This document shows, one piece after another, positions 1 through 8,285 of a stretch of DNA of 64,000 nucleotides. This stretch comes from Ornithinicoccus sp045032955. Lineage in GTDB: Bacteria; Actinomycetota; Actinomycetes; Actinomycetales; Dermatophilaceae. The translations under genes and the position numbers were made by a program. The notes beneath the pieces were generated by a model. It was not told where the DNA came from and did no database searches. It was given only the letters and a program-made list of their open reading frames with translations. Position 1 is the stretch's first letter. Each line of letters starts with the position of its first letter. The stretch spans positions 124,001-188,000 of the forward strand of contig NZ_JBJFZU010000005.1 of NCBI RefSeq assembly GCF_045032955.1, given 5' to 3'.

Positions 1-936
1 CTGGAAGCCGTCCATCGCGGCCTGCAGAGCGCAGATCGGGTCGATCTCGGTGACGATCACCCGGGCGCCCTGGCCGCGCAGCGCCTCGGCGCTGCCCTTG
101 CCGACGTCGCCGTAGCCGCAGACCACGGCGACCTTGCCGCCGATCAGCACGTCGGTCGCGCGGTTGATGCCGTCGATCAGGCTGTGCCGGCAGCCGTAGG
201 TGTTGTCGAACTTGCTCTTGGTCACCGAGTCGTTGACGTTGATCGCGGGGAAGAGCAGCTCCCCGGCCTCGTGCAGCTGGTAGAGCCGGTGCACCCCGGT
301 CGTGGTCTCCTCCGAGACCCCGGTGATGCCCTCGGCGACCCGGGTCCAGCGGTCCGGGTGCTCGGCGAGGCCGCGGCGCACGGTCTCCAGCACCACCCGC
401 CACTCCTCCGGGTCGTCCGCCTCCGGGCTGGGCACGGCACCCTGCCGCTCCCACTCCCGGCCCTTGAGGACCATCAGGGTCGCGTCGCCCCCGTCGTCCA
501 GGATGAGGTTCGGCCCCTGGCCGTCCGGCCACAGCATCACCTGGGTGGTGCACCACCAGTACTCGGCCAGCGTCTCGCCCTTCCAGGCGAAGACCGGCAC
601 CCCCTGCGGGTCGTCCGCGGTGCCCTGCGGGCCGACGGCGACGGCCGCGGCGGCCTCGTCCTGGGTGGAGAAGATGTTGCAGGAGGCCCAGCGCACCTGC
701 GCGCCGAGCGCCACCAGCGTCTCGATCAGCACGGCGGTCTGCACCGTCATGTGCAGCGAGCCGGCGATCCGCGCGCCGGCCAGCGGCTGCTCGGCGGCGA
801 ACCGCTCGCGCAGCGCCATCAGCCCGGGCATCTCGTGCTCGGCGAGCCGGATCTGGTGGCGCCCCTGGGTGGCGAGCGCCAGGTCACGCACCTTGTGGTC
901 CATCGACGTGGTCGGCACAGTCATCGTGTCGGGCAT
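1..936 (-). CDS. ahcY: Adenosylhomocysteinase, 3' end cut off by window edge
   Basis: Hydrolyses S-adenosylhomocysteine to adenosine and homocysteine, keeping methyltransferases free of product inhibition (family knowledge). The visible 312 codons hold the substrate-binding N-terminal half (AEHEMPGLM, GSLHMTVQTAVLIETL, CNIFSTQDEAAAA) and the start of the NAD-binding domain with GKVAVVCGYGDVGKGSA. The remaining C-terminal part lies outside the window. ATG at 936 is chosen because a TAGCAT -10 box sits six bases upstream; in-frame ATGs at 924 and 903 are alternatives. It follows the mycothione reductase gene on the same strand with a 9-base gap but appears to have its own leaderless promoter. 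Confidence 0.95.
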   Translation of the reverse strand, partial: MPDTMTVPTTSMDHKVRDLALATQGRHQIRLAEHEMPGLMALRERFAAEQPLAGARIAGSLHMTVQTAVLIETLVALGAQVRWASCNIFSTQDEAAAAVAVGPQGTADDPQGVPVFAWKGETLAEYWWCTTQVMLWPDGQGPNLILDDGGDATLMVLKGREWERQGAVPSPEADDPEEWRVVLETVRRGLAEHPDRWTRVAEGITGVSEETTTGVHRLYQLHEAGELLFPAINVNDSVTKSKFDNTYGCRHSLIDGINRATDVLIGGKVAVVCGYGDVGKGSAEALRGQGARVIVTEIDPICALQAAMDGFQ

Positions 937-942
937 GACCTC

Positions 943-948
943 ATGCTA
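943..948 (-). promoter_or_regulatory. -10 box of ahcY (leaderless)
   Basis: TAGCAT on the minus strand, six bases before the ATG at 936. The transcript would begin at or next to the start codon. No Shine-Dalgarno sequence precedes the ATG. Confidence 0.55.
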
Positions 949-2376
949 CGTGCCCGGACCCTCCTGCTCCGGCATGGTCAGCCCGAGCAGCGCGTTCTCC
1001 AGCACCTCGGCCATCGCCGGATGGATCCAGTACTGCCCCCGGGCCAGGGTGTGCGCGTCCACGTCGGGACCCAGGCTCAGGGCCTGGATCACCGGCTGGA
1101 TGACGGTGCTGGCGTGCGGGCCGACGATGTGCACCCCGAGCACCCTCCCGGTGTCGGCGTCGCCGACGGCCTTGACCAGGCCGGTGGAGTCCTCCATCGC
1201 CCAGCCGTAGGCGGTGTCGCCGTAGCGCTGCACCTTCGTGGTGACCCGGTGCCCCTGGTCCATGGCCTCCGCCTCGGTGAGACCGACGGTGGCCACCTGG
1301 GGGTGGGTGAAGACCGCGGCCGGCACGAACCGGTGGTCGAACGCGTGCAGCTCCTCGGGGTGCGTCAGGTTGTGCGCGACCACCCGCGCCTCCTGGTTGG
1401 CGACGTGCTTGAGCTGGTGCTCGGAGCTGGCGTCACCGAGCGCCCAGACCCCCGGTGCGTCGGTGCGGCCGTGCTCGTCCACCACGACCCGGCCGTCCGG
1501 GTGGGTCCGCACCGCGGTGTGCTCCAGCCCGAGGTCGTCGGTGTTCGGCCGGCGGCCGGTCGCCACCAGCAGCAGCTCGCCGGTGGCCAGCGACCCGTCG
1601 GACAGGGTCAGCTCCACCCCCTCGGGGGTCTGCCGGGCGTCGGTCGGCTCCACCCCGGTGCGCACCTGCCACTGGGTCCGGGCCAGGTCGGTCCAGGCCT
1701 GGGACAGCTCCACGTCGAGGGCCCGCAGCAGCCGGTCGCCGCGGGCCACGACGGTGATCTCCACCCCTAGCGCACCGAAGACGTGCGCGAACTCCGCGGC
1801 GATCACACCGCCGCCGACGATGACGAGGCTGGCTGGCAGCTCAGGGATGCGCATGATCGTGTCCGAGCTGTGGAACTGCACCCCGGAGCGGGTGATCGCC
1901 TCCGGGACGACCGGGCGGGCCCCGGTCGCGACGACGACCTGGTCGCCGGTGATCCGGACCCGCTCGCCCACCGGGTGCCGGCCGCCGGGCCGGGTGATCT
2001 CCACCTCGAGCTCGCGCTCGCCGACGAAGCGGGCGTGGCCCAGGTAGGCCTCGGTGTCCGGTCCGTGGACGCGGTAGTCGCGCCCGCCGTCGCTGATCGG
2101 GTCGATGCGGCCGAAGACGCGGTCCCGGATGTCGGCCCAGCGGACCTGGTCGAGGGTCGCGTCGACACCGAACCGGGCGGCGTCCCGCACGGTGGTGGCG
2201 ACCTCGGCGGCATACACGAACATCTTGGTCGGGATGCAGCCGACGTTCAGGCAGGTACCACCGAAGACGCCGCCCTCGACGACCGCGGTCCGGCGGCCCT
2301 CCATCTCGGGGGTGACCAGGGAGTTCCCCGATCCGCTGCCGATGATGACCAGGTCGTAGTGGGTGCTCTCGTTCAC
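946..2376 (-). CDS. mtr: Mycothione reductase
   Basis: A 476-residue FAD/NAD(P) disulfide oxidoreductase. The N-terminal FAD motif GSGSGNS, the redox-active GGTCLNVGCIPTK, the central NADPH fold (VIVGGGVIAAEFAHVFGALG) and the C-terminal His-Glu pair in HPAMAEVLENALLGL are all visible. GSGSGNS and the CIPTKMFVYAAEVA stretch match mycothione reductase better than lipoamide dehydrogenase. It would recycle mycothione to mycothiol, the actinobacterial thiol, in the cytoplasm. Start is GTG at 2376, supported by a TACGCT box six bases upstream. It lies 22 bases downstream of kynU on the same strand. A generic dihydrolipoamide dehydrogenase-like flavoprotein is the main alternative. Confidence 0.88.
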   Translation of the reverse strand: MNESTHYDLVIIGSGSGNSLVTPEMEGRRTAVVEGGVFGGTCLNVGCIPTKMFVYAAEVATTVRDAARFGVDATLDQVRWADIRDRVFGRIDPISDGGRDYRVHGPDTEAYLGHARFVGERELEVEITRPGGRHPVGERVRITGDQVVVATGARPVVPEAITRSGVQFHSSDTIMRIPELPASLVIVGGGVIAAEFAHVFGALGVEITVVARGDRLLRALDVELSQAWTDLARTQWQVRTGVEPTDARQTPEGVELTLSDGSLATGELLLVATGRRPNTDDLGLEHTAVRTHPDGRVVVDEHGRTDAPGVWALGDASSEHQLKHVANQEARVVAHNLTHPEELHAFDHRFVPAAVFTHPQVATVGLTEAEAMDQGHRVTTKVQRYGDTAYGWAMEDSTGLVKAVGDADTGRVLGVHIVGPHASTVIQPVIQALSLGPDVDAHTLARGQYWIHPAMAEVLENALLGLTMPEQEGPGT

Positions 2377-2382
2377 CGACCC

Positions 2383-2388
2383 AGCGTA
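2383..2388 (-). promoter_or_regulatory. -10 box of mycothione reductase gene (leaderless)
   Basis: TACGCT on the minus strand, six bases before the GTG at 2376. It sits in the 22-base gap after kynU, so mtr need not depend on kyn transcription. Confidence 0.5.
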
Positions 2389-2398
2389 GACGCCGCGG

Positions 2399-3658
2399 TC
2401 AGCGGCCCATCGCCGCCTCGACCTCGGAGCGCACCACGCGCAACCCGTCCCAGACCTCCACGAAGGTGGTGGACAGCGGCGCCAGGCCCAGGCGGAGTCC
2501 GTCCGGGGAGCGGAAGTCGGGGATGACGCCGCGCTCCCACAGCCGCGGGTAGACCGGGGCGAAGGCCGGATGGCGCAGGGTGATGTGCCCGCCGCGACGG
2601 GCGTGCTCGCGCGGGCTGGCGACCCGGATCCCCAGCTCCTCCGGCCAGGAGTCGACGATCTGCCAGGCGAAGTCGGTCAACCGCAGCGAGCCGGCCCGGA
2701 CCTCCTCGATCCCGACCTCGGCGAGCATCTGGGCGCCCATCCGGACCGGCAGCATCCCGACGATCGGCGGGGTGCCGCTGACCAGGGCCCGGATCCCGGC
2801 CGCCGGCCGGTATCCCTGCTCCATCGCGAACGGGTCGCGGCGCCCCATCCAGCCCTGCACCGGCTGCCGCAGCGACGGTATGTCGTGGTGCCGCGCCGCG
2901 AGGTAGGCGTGCGCGGGGGCGCCCGGACCCCCGTTGAGGTATTTGTAGCAGCAGCCGACCGCCGCGTCCGCGCCCCAGTCGTCCAGGTGCACCGGCACCG
3001 ACCCCGCCGAGTGGCAGGTGTCCCACAGGACCAGGGCCCCGGCCTCGTGCGCGAGGCGCGTGATCGCCTCGGCGTCGGCGACCCAGCCGGAGCGGTAGGC
3101 GACGTGCGAGAGCAGCAGCACCCCGGTGCGCTCCCCGACCGCGGCCCGCACCTGCTCCGGGCTCACCCCGGTGTCCGGGTCCGCGTCGATCCAGGTCAGA
3201 CGGAGCCCGCGTTCGGCGGCGATGCCCTCGGCGACGTAGCGGTCGGTGGGGAAGTTGTCGGTGTCCAGCACCAGCTCGGTCCGGGCCGGGTCCAGCGCGA
3301 CCTGGTGGTCGACCAGCGCGCGCAGCACCTTGTAGAGCAGCACGGTGGTGGAGTCGGCCAGCACGGTCTGGCCGGGGGCGGCGCCGAGGGCGGCAGAGCC
3401 GACCAGGTCGCCGACCTCCTCCGGCCACCCCATCCACCCCTCGTCCCAGGAGCGGATGAGCCGGCTGCCCCAGTCGTGCCGGACGAACGCGGCCATCGCG
3501 TCGGCGACCCCGGCGACCGGCCGGCCCAGGGAGTTGCCGTCGAAATAGGCCAGCACCCCCTCGGCACGCTCGAAACGCTCGGCGAAGGGGGTGAGCGGGT
3601 CGGCGGCGTCCAGCCGGCGCGCCTGCTCCCGGCTCGGCCCGGTGCCCGGGTCAGACAT
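2399..3658 (-). CDS. kynU: Kynureninase
   Basis: PLP enzyme splitting kynurenine to anthranilate and alanine (family knowledge). The 419 residues include YFDGNSLGRP near the N terminus, ADSTTVLLYKVLRAL, the aspartate-bearing WDTCHSAGSVPV, and CCYKYLNGGPGAPA, which carries the PLP lysine. C-terminal HITLRHPAF and IPDFRSPDGLRLGLAPLSTTF are also family hallmarks. ATG at 3658 overlaps the end of kynA by 8 bases, so the two are translationally coupled. The frame is open further upstream, but that part is a shadow of kynA. No kynurenine formamidase gene lies nearby. Confidence 0.95.
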   Translation of the reverse strand: MSDPGTGPSREQARRLDAADPLTPFAERFERAEGVLAYFDGNSLGRPVAGVADAMAAFVRHDWGSRLIRSWDEGWMGWPEEVGDLVGSAALGAAPGQTVLADSTTVLLYKVLRALVDHQVALDPARTELVLDTDNFPTDRYVAEGIAAERGLRLTWIDADPDTGVSPEQVRAAVGERTGVLLLSHVAYRSGWVADAEAITRLAHEAGALVLWDTCHSAGSVPVHLDDWGADAAVGCCYKYLNGGPGAPAHAYLAARHHDIPSLRQPVQGWMGRRDPFAMEQGYRPAAGIRALVSGTPPIVGMLPVRMGAQMLAEVGIEEVRAGSLRLTDFAWQIVDSWPEELGIRVASPREHARRGGHITLRHPAFAPVYPRLWERGVIPDFRSPDGLRLGLAPLSTTFVEVWDGLRVVRSEVEAAMGR

Positions 3659-4577
3659 CGCCGTCGCCCCCGTGGTAGCCCGCCGGGGTGACGTCCTGGA
3701 TCGCGGACCGGACGTCGTACAGCTCGGTGAAGAAGGTGAGGTCCAGGGCCCGGCGCAGGAAGGGGACCCCGCTGGAGCCACCGGTGCCGGGCTTGCTGCC
3801 GATGATCCGTTCCACCGTCCGCAGGTGCCGGAAGCGCCATACCTGGAAGTTGTCCTCCAGGTCCACCAGCTCCTCGGCCATCTCGTACTCCGCCCAGTAC
3901 CGGTCCGGGTCCGCGTAGACGAGGGACCAGGCCCGGACCACGCCCGGGTCCGCCTGGTAGGTCTCGGTGACGTCCCGGCCCAGCACGGACCCCGGGAGCT
4001 CGTGCCCGCGGCGGTCCAGCCAGGCCAGCACCTCGTCGTAGAGGCTGCGCCGGTGCAGCAGCTCGACCAGGCCCCGGTGCTGCCCCTCGTCGTGCGCGAA
4101 GACGTCCAGCATCGCGGCGTTCTTGTTGCCGAGCATGAACTCGACCGCGCGGTACTGCCAGCTCTGGAAGCCGGACCCGGTCGCCAGGAACGCCCGGAAC
4201 CGGGCGTACTCGCTGGGGGTGAGGGTGGCCAGCACCGACCACTGCTCGGTCATCGCGGCCTGGATGTGCTTGACCCGGGCGATCCGCTTGAGCGCCGGGC
4301 GGTGCTCGTCGGCGGCCATCAGCTCGCAGGCGCTGGACAGCTCGTGCAGCACCAGCCGCAGCCAGAGCTCGGTGGTCTGGTGCTGGATGATGAAGAGCAG
4401 CTCGTCGTGCTGGGCCGGCACCGATCGCGGGTGCTGCGCCGAGAGCAGGGTGGGCAGGTCGAGGTACTCGCCGTAGGACAGGTTGCGGGCGAAGTCGCGC
4501 TCGACGCCCGGCTCGACCTCCCTGCTGGCCCGGGACCGGGGATCGGCGGGACCGGGATCGGGGGCGTCGGTGCTCAC
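3651..4577 (-). CDS. kynA: Tryptophan 2,3-dioxygenase
   Basis: Haem dioxygenase opening the indole ring of tryptophan to N-formylkynurenine. The 308 residues show NLSYGEYLDLPTLL, the conserved HDELLFIIQHQTTELW (substrate-pocket region) and GSGFQSWQYRAVEFMLG. The conserved C-terminal core ends with GTGGSSGVPFLRRALDLTFFTELYDVR, which supplies the substrate loop. GTG at 4577 was chosen over further-upstream codons because a CAGACT -10 box lies seven bases before it and the family N terminus fits. First gene of a kynA-kynU operon, divergent from the ABC exporter. Confidence 0.94.
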   Translation of the reverse strand: MSTDAPDPGPADPRSRASREVEPGVERDFARNLSYGEYLDLPTLLSAQHPRSVPAQHDELLFIIQHQTTELWLRLVLHELSSACELMAADEHRPALKRIARVKHIQAAMTEQWSVLATLTPSEYARFRAFLATGSGFQSWQYRAVEFMLGNKNAAMLDVFAHDEGQHRGLVELLHRRSLYDEVLAWLDRRGHELPGSVLGRDVTETYQADPGVVRAWSLVYADPDRYWAEYEMAEELVDLEDNFQVWRFRHLRTVERIIGSKPGTGGSSGVPFLRRALDLTFFTELYDVRSAIQDVTPAGYHGGDGDV

Positions 4578-4584
4578 CGGAGGC

Positions 4585-4590
4585 AGTCTG
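4585..4590 (-). promoter_or_regulatory. -10 box of kynA (leaderless)
   Basis: CAGACT on the minus strand, seven bases before the GTG at 4577. The first base departs from the TANNNT consensus seen elsewhere in the window. Confidence 0.4.
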
Positions 4591-4648
4591 TCACGGGTGG
4601 GCCTCCACCCAGGGTCTGACCCGGCCGGCCCCAGGATGCGACGACGGG

Positions 4649-4660
4649 CCGACGCGTCGG
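4649..4660. promoter_or_regulatory. 12-base palindrome between kynA and the ABC exporter
   Basis: CCGACGCGTCGG is a perfect palindrome in the 104-base gap between divergent genes, 22 bases before the exporter start. Its place suggests an operator, but GC-rich palindromes arise by chance here. No regulator gene is adjacent. Confidence 0.25.
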
Positions 4661-4681
4661 GCGGGTCCCTGCCGCGACGGT

Positions 4682-5431
4682 ATGGGCATGGACACCACGA
4701 CCGCACGCCACGTGCCCGCCCCGCTCCCGACACCCGCATCCCCCCGGCCCACGGTGCTGGCCCGGGGCCTGACCAAGACCTACGGCAGCACCGCCGCGCT
4801 GGCCGGGGTCGACCTCGACCTGTGGCCCGGTGAGGCGGTGGCCGTGATGGGCCCCTCCGGGTCGGGCAAGAGCACCTTGCTGCACTGCGTCGCGGGGGTG
4901 ATCACCCCGGACACCGGCTCGGTGCAGCTGAGCACCCGCACCGGCGTCGTCGACGTCGCCGGTGCCTCCGCCGAGGGACGCGCCGCGATCCGGCTGCAGC
5001 ACATGGGCTTCGTCTTCCAGCAGGGGCTGCTGCTCCCCGAGCTGAGTGCCGTGGAGAACGTCGCGCTGCCGCTGCTGCTGGCCGGCCGTCCCCGGCAGCA
5101 GGCCGAGCAGCAGGCCGCGGCCGGGATGGCGGCACTGGGCCTGGCCGGCCTGGAGCAGCGGCGTCTCGGCCAGCTCTCCGGGGGGCAGCAGCAGCGCGTG
5201 GCGATCGCCCGCGCGCAGGTGTCCTCCCCCACCCTGGTGGTGGCCGACGAGCCCACCGGGGCCCTGGACTCGGCCACCTCCGCCGAGGTGATGTCCGCGT
5301 TGCTGGCCAGCACCACCGCGCAGGGACGGACGCTGGTGGTGGTGACCCACGACGAGGCGGTGGCCGGGACCTGCGACCGGGTGGTGCACCTGGCCGACGG
5401 GCAGGTCGTGGCCGTGGAGGTGACCCGATGA
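4682..5431 (+). CDS. ABC transporter ATP-binding protein (FtsE/LolD/MacB type)
   Basis: A 249-residue ATPase with Walker A GPSGSGKST (about residue 57), a Q-loop in MGFVFQQGLLLPELSAVENVALPL, signature LSGGQQQRVAIARAQ, Walker B LVVADEPTGALD and the switch histidine in VVVTHDEAV. The family powers FtsX-like permeases that export peptides or lipids or drive mechanotransmission rather than import. The downstream permease overlaps it by 4 bases (ATGA). Start is ATG 4682 or ATG 4688; no clear ribosome site distinguishes them. Substrate cannot be told from sequence. Confidence 0.92.
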   Translation: MGMDTTTARHVPAPLPTPASPRPTVLARGLTKTYGSTAALAGVDLDLWPGEAVAVMGPSGSGKSTLLHCVAGVITPDTGSVQLSTRTGVVDVAGASAEGRAAIRLQHMGFVFQQGLLLPELSAVENVALPLLLAGRPRQQAEQQAAAGMAALGLAGLEQRRLGQLSGGQQQRVAIARAQVSSPTLVVADEPTGALDSATSAEVMSALLASTTAQGRTLVVVTHDEAVAGTCDRVVHLADGQVVAVEVTR

Positions 5432-6771
5432 GCCTGCTCCGGCTGCTGCTGCGCGGCACCCCGCAGGACCGGGTCAGCCAGGCCCTGCCGGTGCTCGCCT
5501 ACGCCGTCGTCACCGCGCTCGCCCTGACGGTGGCCGGTGGCGCCGAGTTCTTCTTCACCCTCGGTGCCCGCCCCGGGAGGGAGCAGGACGGCCTGTTCTA
5601 CGCCTCCCTGGCCGCGGTCGCCTGCGCCCTGCTCGCGGTACCGATGCTGAGCCTGTCCACCTCCGCGGTGCGGCTGTCGACCCGGCGCCGCGACGGACGG
5701 CTGGCCTCGCTGCGCCTGGTCGGCGCCCCGGGGCGCCTGCTGCACCGTCTTGCGCTGGTCGAGTCGACCCTGGTGGCGGTGGTGGGGGCGGCGCTGGGGG
5801 TGCTCGGCCACCTGGCGATGGCCCCGCTCTTCGGCATGCTGCACTTCGCCGGGGTCCGGTTGGGCACGGCGCAGATCGTCCCGCCGCCGTGGCTGGGTGC
5901 CGTCGTGCTGCTGGTCGTCGTCGGGACGGCGGCCGGTGCCGCCGCACTCGGCCTGCGCCGGGTCGCGATCACCCCGCTGGGGGTGCGGACCCGGCAGGAC
6001 GCGCCCCCCACCCGCTTGCTGCAGGCCGTGGCGGGGGCGGGCACCGTCCTGGTGCTGGTCGTCGTCGGGCAGCAGCTCCCGCAGCTGGTCGGAGGTCTGG
6101 TGATGACCGTCGTGGTGGTGGTCGGCATGCTCGCCTGCGGGATGGCCGTGCTCGCTCTCATCGGCCCGCCGGTGCTCGCGCTCGGGGCTCGGCGCACGGC
6201 CAGGCGGGCCACCGGTCCGCGGGCGGTGGAGCGCCTGCTCGCGGCCCGCACCCTGCTGGAGGACCCGCGGGCCGTCTGGCGTCAGGTCCAGGGCGTCGCG
6301 CTGGTCTCGTTCGTGAGCGTGGTGGTGGGCGTGGCGCTGGCGCTCTCCGGTGGTGACGGCAGCGGCAGCGACGCGGTGCTGATGGCCGACATGCGCACCG
6401 GCGTGCTGGTGACCATCGGGCTGTCCTACCTCACCCTGGCCGCCGCGGCCACGGTGCACGCCGCGGCCGAGGTCTTCGACCGGCGCGACCTCTACCTGGC
6501 CCTGGACCGGCTCGGTATGCCCCGCGCCACCATCGAACGGGCCCGGACCCGGACGGTGGCCGGCCCGGTGCTGACGGTCACCGTGCTGGGCGCGCTCGCC
6601 GGTGGTCTGCTGACCTTCCCGCTGGCCGGCTTCGCCCTGGTCGTCGACCCGGTCACCGTGCTGACGGTGCTGGTGGCCCTGGTCGTCGGGGTGCTCACGG
6701 TCCGGGGCGGGGTGCTGCTCACCCGCCGGCTGCTCACCGACGTGCTGCGCGAGTCGCAGCCGGTGGTCTGA
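5428..6771 (+). CDS. FtsX-like ABC transporter permease
   Basis: A 447-residue membrane protein and partner of the preceding ATPase. Hydrophobic segments occur near residues 20-40, 55-75, 105-130 and 150-175, with further pairs in the middle and at the C terminus. An STRRRDGRLASLRLVGAPGRLLHRLALVE stretch resembles the cytoplasmic loop that contacts the ATPase in this family. A second, related block (YLALDRLGMPRATIERARTRTV) occurs near the C terminus, consistent with two FtsX-like units in one chain. It converges with the next gene, leaving one base between the stops. Function: probable exporter or stress-sensing exporter, substrate unknown. Confidence 0.85.
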   Translation: MSLLRLLLRGTPQDRVSQALPVLAYAVVTALALTVAGGAEFFFTLGARPGREQDGLFYASLAAVACALLAVPMLSLSTSAVRLSTRRRDGRLASLRLVGAPGRLLHRLALVESTLVAVVGAALGVLGHLAMAPLFGMLHFAGVRLGTAQIVPPPWLGAVVLLVVVGTAAGAAALGLRRVAITPLGVRTRQDAPPTRLLQAVAGAGTVLVLVVVGQQLPQLVGGLVMTVVVVVGMLACGMAVLALIGPPVLALGARRTARRATGPRAVERLLAARTLLEDPRAVWRQVQGVALVSFVSVVVGVALALSGGDGSGSDAVLMADMRTGVLVTIGLSYLTLAAAATVHAAAEVFDRRDLYLALDRLGMPRATIERARTRTVAGPVLTVTVLGALAGGLLTFPLAGFALVVDPVTVLTVLVALVVGVLTVRGGVLLTRRLLTDVLRESQPVV

Positions 6772-6772
6772 G

Positions 6773-8062
6773 TCAGCGGGTCCGGTCGCGCAGGTCGGCC
6801 ACGTGCGGCGAGACGGAGGGGTCGAGCCCCAGCCCGAGCGCCAGGTAGGTGGCGGTGAAGTCCGCCGCCGCCACGTGGTCCGCCAGCCGGACGATGGGGG
6901 CCCCGGCCTCGGCCTGGACCTCCATCACCCGCACCCCGGCCTCCCTGGCCGTGGTGAGCACGGCATCGGTCAGCGCCTCCGCCTGGACCGACTCGGGGGT
7001 GGCCGGCTCGGTCGGGGCGTCCCTCAGCATCAGCAGCCCCAGCCGGGGCGGCGAGGGGCCGTCCAGGTAGGGGTCGGCGAAGATGTCCGACTCGCCGCCG
7101 CCGTCCGCGGCACCACCGCGCCGCTCCATCAGTTCACCCTCCGGCTCGGCGAAGTGGTGGGGCTCCCAGCCCGAGGTGTCGATGTCCCCGAGCCGGATGC
7201 GGGAGTCGTCGTAGGTGCCGGGGCGGCGTCCGCCGATGGCCGTGTAGGGCCCATCGAAGCAGGCCACGATGCCGCTCGCGGCGTCCGGCAGCTCACCGAA
7301 GGTGGCGGGCACCCGGGCGGTCCTGGCCAGCATCGAGGAGGCCCGGGCGGCGGCCACCCCGCCCAGCGGTCCGTCCCCCAGGACCACGGGCACGGTCTCG
7401 GCCAGCGAGATCGCCAGTACCTTGGCCGGGTTGACGAAGGAGTCCGAGGAGGGCCGCATCTGCTCGGCCCGGGTGTCCAGGCGGGTCGCCACCGCCTCCA
7501 GCGTCGTCACCGGCGCCTCCAGCAGGCCCAGCTGGTCCGCGCCCATCAGCACCGGGGTCAGCAGCGTCCACAGCGCCGTCCGGGAGCTGGTGCGGTGGCG
7601 GCCCACGCCGACGTGCACCCCCCGCGCCTGACGGCATACCTGCGCCAGCGGGGAGTCGTCGGCCCCCACGGTCAGCAGCATGGCCCCGCGCCGGGCGGCC
7701 TCCGCCGCCACCGCGAGCGGGCCCGGGGCGCGGCCGGACAGGGAGACCGCCACCACCAGGTCGAGGGGACCGACCCAGCCGGGCAGCGGCAGGTTGCGCC
7801 GCGCCTGCACGGGCACCGGCGACCCCGGCTCGGCCAGCAGCTCGAGGACCTCGGCAACGATGGCCGAGCCACCGATGGCCGCCACCAGCACCGACCGGGG
7901 CCGGTCCATGGTCGCCAGCCGTTCGATCCCGGCCTCCTGGGTCAGCGTCACCGCCTCCCGCACCTGGGCGCCGGCCGAGGCCAGGGCCCGCAGCGTCTCC
8001 CGGGAGTCCTTGCGCGCCAGCTCGTTCTCGTCGTCGAGCAGCGCCTCGTCGATGTAGGGCAC
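6773..8062 (-). CDS. SIS-domain protein, phosphoglucose/phosphomannose isomerase-like
   Basis: 429 residues with an N-terminal SIS sugar-phosphate fold (VLVAAIGGSAIVAEVLELLA, then DLVVAVSLSGRAPGPLAVAAEAARRGAMLLTVGADDSPLA). The C-terminal region resembles the bifunctional PGI/PMI C-terminal domain. In mycobacteria the equivalent gene sits between manA and manB. It precedes no manA here, but lies just downstream of the Trm112-like gene and manB on the same strand. Probably isomerises or binds hexose 6-phosphates for GDP-mannose supply; the exact reaction is inferred. The segment around residues 290-340 (EGELMERRGGAADGGGESD) is low-complexity and probably disordered. Confidence 0.8.
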   Translation of the reverse strand: MPYIDEALLDDENELARKDSRETLRALASAGAQVREAVTLTQEAGIERLATMDRPRSVLVAAIGGSAIVAEVLELLAEPGSPVPVQARRNLPLPGWVGPLDLVVAVSLSGRAPGPLAVAAEAARRGAMLLTVGADDSPLAQVCRQARGVHVGVGRHRTSSRTALWTLLTPVLMGADQLGLLEAPVTTLEAVATRLDTRAEQMRPSSDSFVNPAKVLAISLAETVPVVLGDGPLGGVAAARASSMLARTARVPATFGELPDAASGIVACFDGPYTAIGGRRPGTYDDSRIRLGDIDTSGWEPHHFAEPEGELMERRGGAADGGGESDIFADPYLDGPSPPRLGLLMLRDAPTEPATPESVQAEALTDAVLTTAREAGVRVMEVQAEAGAPIVRLADHVAAADFTATYLALGLGLDPSVSPHVADLRDRTR

Positions 8063-8068
8063 GGCGGT

Positions 8069-8284
8069 TCAGCCCTCCACGGTGACGTCGGTGGCGTCGT
8101 CCGCCAGCAGCACCGGGATGCCGTCCCGGACGGGGTAGCGACGGCGGTGGCCCGGGCCGCCGCAGTCCTGGTCGCACTGCAGCGCGGGCCGGCCCTGCTC
8201 GTCCTGCACGTCCAGCAGCGGGTGCCGTCCCACCGGGCAGCGCAGGATGTCGCGCACCCACGGGTCGAGCTGTGCTCCGGTCAT
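8069..8284 (-). CDS. Trm112-like small protein
   Basis: 71 residues of the Trm112/UPF0434 family. DPWVRDILRCPVGRHPL near the start and RRRYPVRDGIPVLLADDA near the end are the usual hallmarks. Such proteins stabilise methyltransferases in eukaryotes; the bacterial role is poorly defined. It lies 1 base after manB and 6 bases before the SIS gene, so it is almost certainly cotranscribed with both. Two further cysteines (LQCDQDCGG) may complete a zinc site. Confidence 0.85.
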   Translation of the reverse strand: MTGAQLDPWVRDILRCPVGRHPLLDVQDEQGRPALQCDQDCGGPGHRRRYPVRDGIPVLLADDATDVTVEG

Positions 8285-8285
8285 C

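Noticed and set aside
937..945. An S-adenosylhomocysteine riboswitch before ahcY
   Set aside because: Only 9 bases separate ahcY from the upstream gene and the transcript appears leaderless, leaving no room for an aptamer.
3659..3781. A longer kynureninase starting at 3781
   Set aside because: The extra 41 residues are a shadow of kynA and lack conservation; the ATG at 3658 gives the normal family start.
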